Shown in pieces: positions 62,695 through 64,000 of a DNA stretch of 64,000 nucleotides (position 1 is its first letter; the number at the start of each line of letters is the position of its first letter). Origin of the DNA: Onchocerca lupi. Taxonomy: Eukaryota; Nematoda; Chromadorea; Rhabditida; Onchocercidae. The DNA is taken from the NCBI GenBank assembly GCA_028564675.1, contig JAOVVO010000146.1, forward strand, positions 1 to 64,000. The letters run 5' to 3'. The notes beneath the pieces are model-generated. The model was not told the origin of the DNA. It made no database searches and saw nothing but the letters and a program-made list of their open reading frames with translations. The translations under genes were made by a program, and so were the position numbers.

Positions 62695-64000
62695 CTATGT
62701 TTGACCATTAATCACAGCAGTATTCACATACTGCAATCCCTCATAGTTCGACTTCGCACCCGAAGTTACTACATTCACGTATGATGATCCTTCTGCCGTT
62801 GTTGGTGTTAACACTTTCAATTGTGAAATGCTATTTGGTATCGCATGCTGGAAAGACTGTTGCTGAAACGAAATTATTTTAACAATCATTTTACCTAGAT
62901 ATGCTTCTAAGGGAGGGTTAAGAATCTGAAAAATTTTGCACATTATTTCGTAGAGATGAAAAACAAAAGCATGAAAATACAAATCTAATGTGTCCAATAA
63001 TATTAAGCTCTTAAAAATTTAATATCACCAAACTCTACAGGAAAACTTTTAGAAATTTTCCTGCCTTTCGTTCATTTGATGGTATTCTCGAAAATACAAA
63101 GAAAAAGAGGAACAAACATTTCCAGTTTGCTGAAATTTCTCTGCATCTTGTGTTAATACATTATTGTCGTTTGCTACAGAAGCATCAAAGGTCAGCTGCT
63201 TGTGTGACACAGACGGGCTATTGCCAGCTGAAGACGAATCATAGCGCGGGGGCAATGGGGGTGCTCGTCGAGGTGGTATAACTTCACTTCTCGGTGGCCA
63301 AGATTGTCGCTAGAACAAAATTATTTCAACAATAATTTTACCTCTCTGATCTGAAATAACCCAGAATTTCGATGAAAGCTACGCAGATGAAGAAAAAAAA
63401 AAATAAACACCAAATAAGGATCTACTTATAATAAATTCGCATCAAAACAAGACATAAAGATAACTCACTACATTCTTAATTTTGCTTTTTTCAACAATCG
63501 TCTCATAATCAAGTTTTTTATTAGCTTCTATCGGATCAAACGAATCGATAATGATTCTTTCCGTACCTTTGATTTCACAACGACAGAAGGGACATGTACC
63601 ACCACCATCCGATTCCTGCAATAATTCAGAACATGATACCATGTCCGAAATGAAAACACATGGGGCGGTAACAAATGTAGTGTAAAAATAAAAGCATCAA
63701 ATATTACCCAATAAAGAAAGTTAAAACTGATCTTTAAAAAATGAATAAGATTTTATAACAAAACCACTGAGAATGCAGATCAAACACTGAAATAGCTGCT
63801 CTGAAAAAAGTGAGCTCGATGGACTAACTGTTCTCGAATTATCAAAAACAAAACCTGATTCTCAACTATTAAAACACTGGAGAAGTAGTACCTGCCAGCT
63901 CTGCAAACAAGGTGTACAAAGTAAGTGACCACATGGCTCCAACTTGACATTTTTGTTATTTTCTGCACAAATTTTGCACATTTCAAATGTGGTACCCATT
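62695..64000 (-). CDS. sli-1: Cbl E3 ubiquitin ligase, C-terminal part (runs off window)
   Basis: The minus strand enters at the window end. Exons: 64000-63892 (continues beyond), 63615-63469, 63309-63118, 62862-62695 (stop TAG). First exon starts MGTTFEMCKICAENNKNV.LEPCGHLLC and the next gives CPFCRCEIKGTE, the C3HC4 RING of Cbl with the linker-end signature; it recruits an E2 to ubiquitinate activated receptor tyrosine kinases. Follows DSFDP, then a proline-rich stretch (SWPPRSEVIPPRRAPPLPPR) for SH3 proteins, then a Ser/Thr-rich tail with two YVN motifs (SSYVNVV, LQYVNTA). No UBA domain is seen at the end. The tyrosine-kinase-binding domain should lie beyond 64,000. SLI-1 in C. elegans damps LET-23 EGFR signalling. 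Identity is very strong from the RING. Confidence 0.93.

Noticed and set aside
1..64000. tRNA, rRNA or CRISPR features
   Set aside because: I saw no paired A/B-box pattern, no rRNA core sequence and no regular spacer array; AT-rich repeats do not qualify.

Overview
The window looks like nuclear DNA of a parasitic roundworm, most likely a filarial (onchocercid) nematode. It is very AT-rich, its genes are split into many short exons with introns ending in TTTCAG, and every recognisable host protein has a clear nematode counterpart. A fragment of Wolbachia-like bacterial DNA sits inside one intron, which points to filariae. Host species cannot be fixed from the sequence. Exon boundaries below were read by eye. 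In five genes the reading frame stays open and in phase across all proposed junctions.

Layout: 1-930 AT-rich minisatellite interrupted by a Helitron-end fragment; 3.8-15.3 kb (+) class-I P4-ATPase lipid flippase of the ATP8B/TAT-2 type (28 exons); 16.8-24.1 kb (-) synaptojanin (unc-26), tail-to-tail with the flippase; 27.8-32.7 kb (+) divergent signal-peptide-peptidase-like intramembrane protease, whose 1.8-kb intron carries broken pieces of bacterial mtaB and ffh; 33.9-36.7 kb (-) delta-6-type front-end desaturase (fat-3-like); 38.4-41.0 kb (-) delta-5-type desaturase (fat-4-like); 41-52 kb gene-poor DNA with simple repeats; 52.1-57.9 kb a decayed, near full-length autonomous Helitron (Rep plus PIF1-type helicase); 58.2-60.5 kb (+) four-TM Clc-like (claudin-like) protein; 60.7 kb a near-perfect 150-bp palindrome; 62.7-64.0 kb (-) the 3' part of Cbl (sli-1), running off the window end.

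Several genes concern membranes: flippase (lipid asymmetry), synaptojanin (phosphoinositide turnover in endocytosis) and two desaturases acting in series to make C20 polyunsaturated fatty acids. There is no sign that they form one operon. The order fat-4 then fat-3, same strand, matches what I recall for C. elegans chromosome IV, where unc-26 and tat-2 also lie. The features most worth a second look are the bacterial insertion, the changed active-site motif of the protease, the Helitron end structures, the 60.7-kb palindrome, and two YVN motifs in the Cbl tail.
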